Below are positions 63,424 through 64,000 of a stretch of 64,000 nt of DNA, piece after piece (position 1 is the first letter of the stretch; each line of letters begins with the position of its first letter). The stretch is taken from positions 1 to 64,000 of the forward strand of contig JABMNI010000071.1 of assembly GCA_013204605.1 (NCBI GenBank), in the 5' to 3' direction. A model generated the notes under the pieces. That model saw only the letters and a program-made list of their open reading frames with translations, searched no databases and was not told the DNA's origin. Both the position numbers and the translations under genes were made by a program. This DNA comes from Ignavibacteria bacterium. Lineage in GTDB: Bacteria > Bacteroidota > Ignavibacteria > Kapaibacteriales > Kapaibacteriaceae.

Positions 63424-64000
63424 CTACCCTAGGTACGAGCGTAAGCTTTTCGATCGGGAAGCGTGTCGTAAACGTCGAATAGCTTTTTCTTTGATCTGAC
63501 GTACACGTTCTCGAGTCAGATTAAACATCTCGCCAATTTCTTCCAAGGTAAGTGCTTGCTGATCATTCAAACCGAAGTACAACCTAATTACCTCAGCCTC
63601 GCGTTCGCTAAGTGTGTTAAGCACTTGTTGAACTTCAACTCGAAGTGATTCTTGCATTAGCTCGCTATCAGGCGGCGGTTGCTGATCGTTTGGTAGAATG
63701 TCCAGTAGTCGGTTGTCCTCACCTTGAACAAATGGAGCATCAACAGAAAGGTGGCGACCAGAAATCTTAATTGTTTCTGAAATCTCAGCGATCGACATTT
63801 CAAGTTGTTCTGCTAATTCAGCGGCGGTTGGTTCACGCTCGTATTGTTGCTCAAGTTCTGAAAATTTCTTTCCAATCTTGTTAAGTGCACCAACACGATT
63901 TAATGGAAGGCGAACAATTCTTGACTGCTCGGCTAGTGCCTGCAAAATTGACTGCCTAATCCACCAAACGGCGTACGAGATAAATTTAAATCCACGAGTT
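63424..64000 (-). CDS. rpoD: Primary sigma factor RpoD/SigA, C-terminal part (truncated by window edge)
   Basis: Only regions 2.3 to 4.2 are visible. The frame enters the window within [18 protein letters not shown], the region 2.3-2.4 motif that melts and recognises the -10 element; the track's TTG start (MQALAE) is internal. Region 3 follows ([20 protein letters not shown]), then region 4.2 ([28 protein letters not shown]), which contacts the -35 element. It ends [11 protein letters not shown]. The start lies beyond 64000. A terminator follows the gene. Confidence 0.95.
   Translation of the reverse strand, partial: TRGFKFISYAVWWIRQSILQALAEQSRIVRLPLNRVGALNKIGKKFSELEQQYEREPTAAELAEQLEMSIAEISETIKISGRHLSVDAPFVQGEDNRLLDILPNDQQPPPDSELMQESLRVEVQQVLNTLSEREAEVIRLYFGLNDQQALTLEEIGEMFNLTRERVRQIKEKAIRRLRHASRSKSLRSYLG

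Overview
The window is a dense bacterial chromosome segment of moderate, slightly AT-rich composition. It holds about 50 protein genes, the RNase P RNA gene, and no rRNA, tRNA, CRISPR array, phage or insertion sequence that I can see. The gene content fits the FCB group (Bacteroidota/Chlorobiota/Ignavibacteriota/Kapaibacteriota). Several large secreted proteins end in type IX secretion-like sorting domains (SPNP/NYPNP start, FlgD-like fold, 'G.Y..' end). There is also a TonB-dependent receptor, Mpl, ThyX, a long SecA and ScpAB. I favour a Kapaibacteriota/Ignavibacteria-like organism, but this is inference from gene style and not from a marker phylogeny.

Layout. 1-4.2 kb: the start of a minus-strand gene with a hexapeptide repeat, then rpsF-rplI (without rpsR), a TIGR01777-type epimerase and a two-lipoyl-domain 2-oxoacid dehydrogenase E2. 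4.2-9.6 kb: dtd, a nucleoside deaminase, an M1-type metallopeptidase interrupted by an in-frame TAG, thyX and a di-haem peroxidase lipoprotein. 9.8-15.2 kb: secA, a small unknown gene coupled to a cysteine desulfurase, and a YceI protein. 15.4-21.8 kb: a secreted CXXCH/Ig protein, then a minus-strand aminotransferase-hppD-gdhA group that looks like tyrosine catabolism with 2-oxoglutarate recycling. 21.9-26.6 kb: tightly overlapping ansA-alr-scpA-scpB facing lipA. 26.6-29.5 kb: a minus-strand block Nif3-zinc ribbon-rnpB-HPt-secreted protein-lipA. 29.5-37.9 kb: a barrel-like protein, trmO, metH, a TonB-dependent receptor and purN. 38.1-42.9 kb: one 1577-aa secreted protein with distinctive codon use. 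43-51 kb: kdsD, a RodZ-like protein, a run of PH-like/AtuA/DUF2279/GT2/purM genes and a small secreted protein. 51-61 kb: recQ, a 1422-aa secreted subtilase, mpl and a BNR-repeat secreted protein. 61-64 kb: a lipoprotein, a hydrolase, trmD, rimM and the C-terminal part of the housekeeping sigma factor.

Most of this is housekeeping. The items most worth a second look are: (i) the M1 peptidase whose C-terminal domain continues in frame after a TAG; (ii) a short iterated DNA word, roughly WAGCCCC(C)TTAC, found in both orientations and several reading frames but absent from the 4.7-kb secreted-protein gene; (iii) the rnpB gene, whose closing helix P1 runs into the start codon of an orphan HPt protein; (iv) the aminotransferase-HppD-GDH operon; and (v) several unusual secreted proteins.
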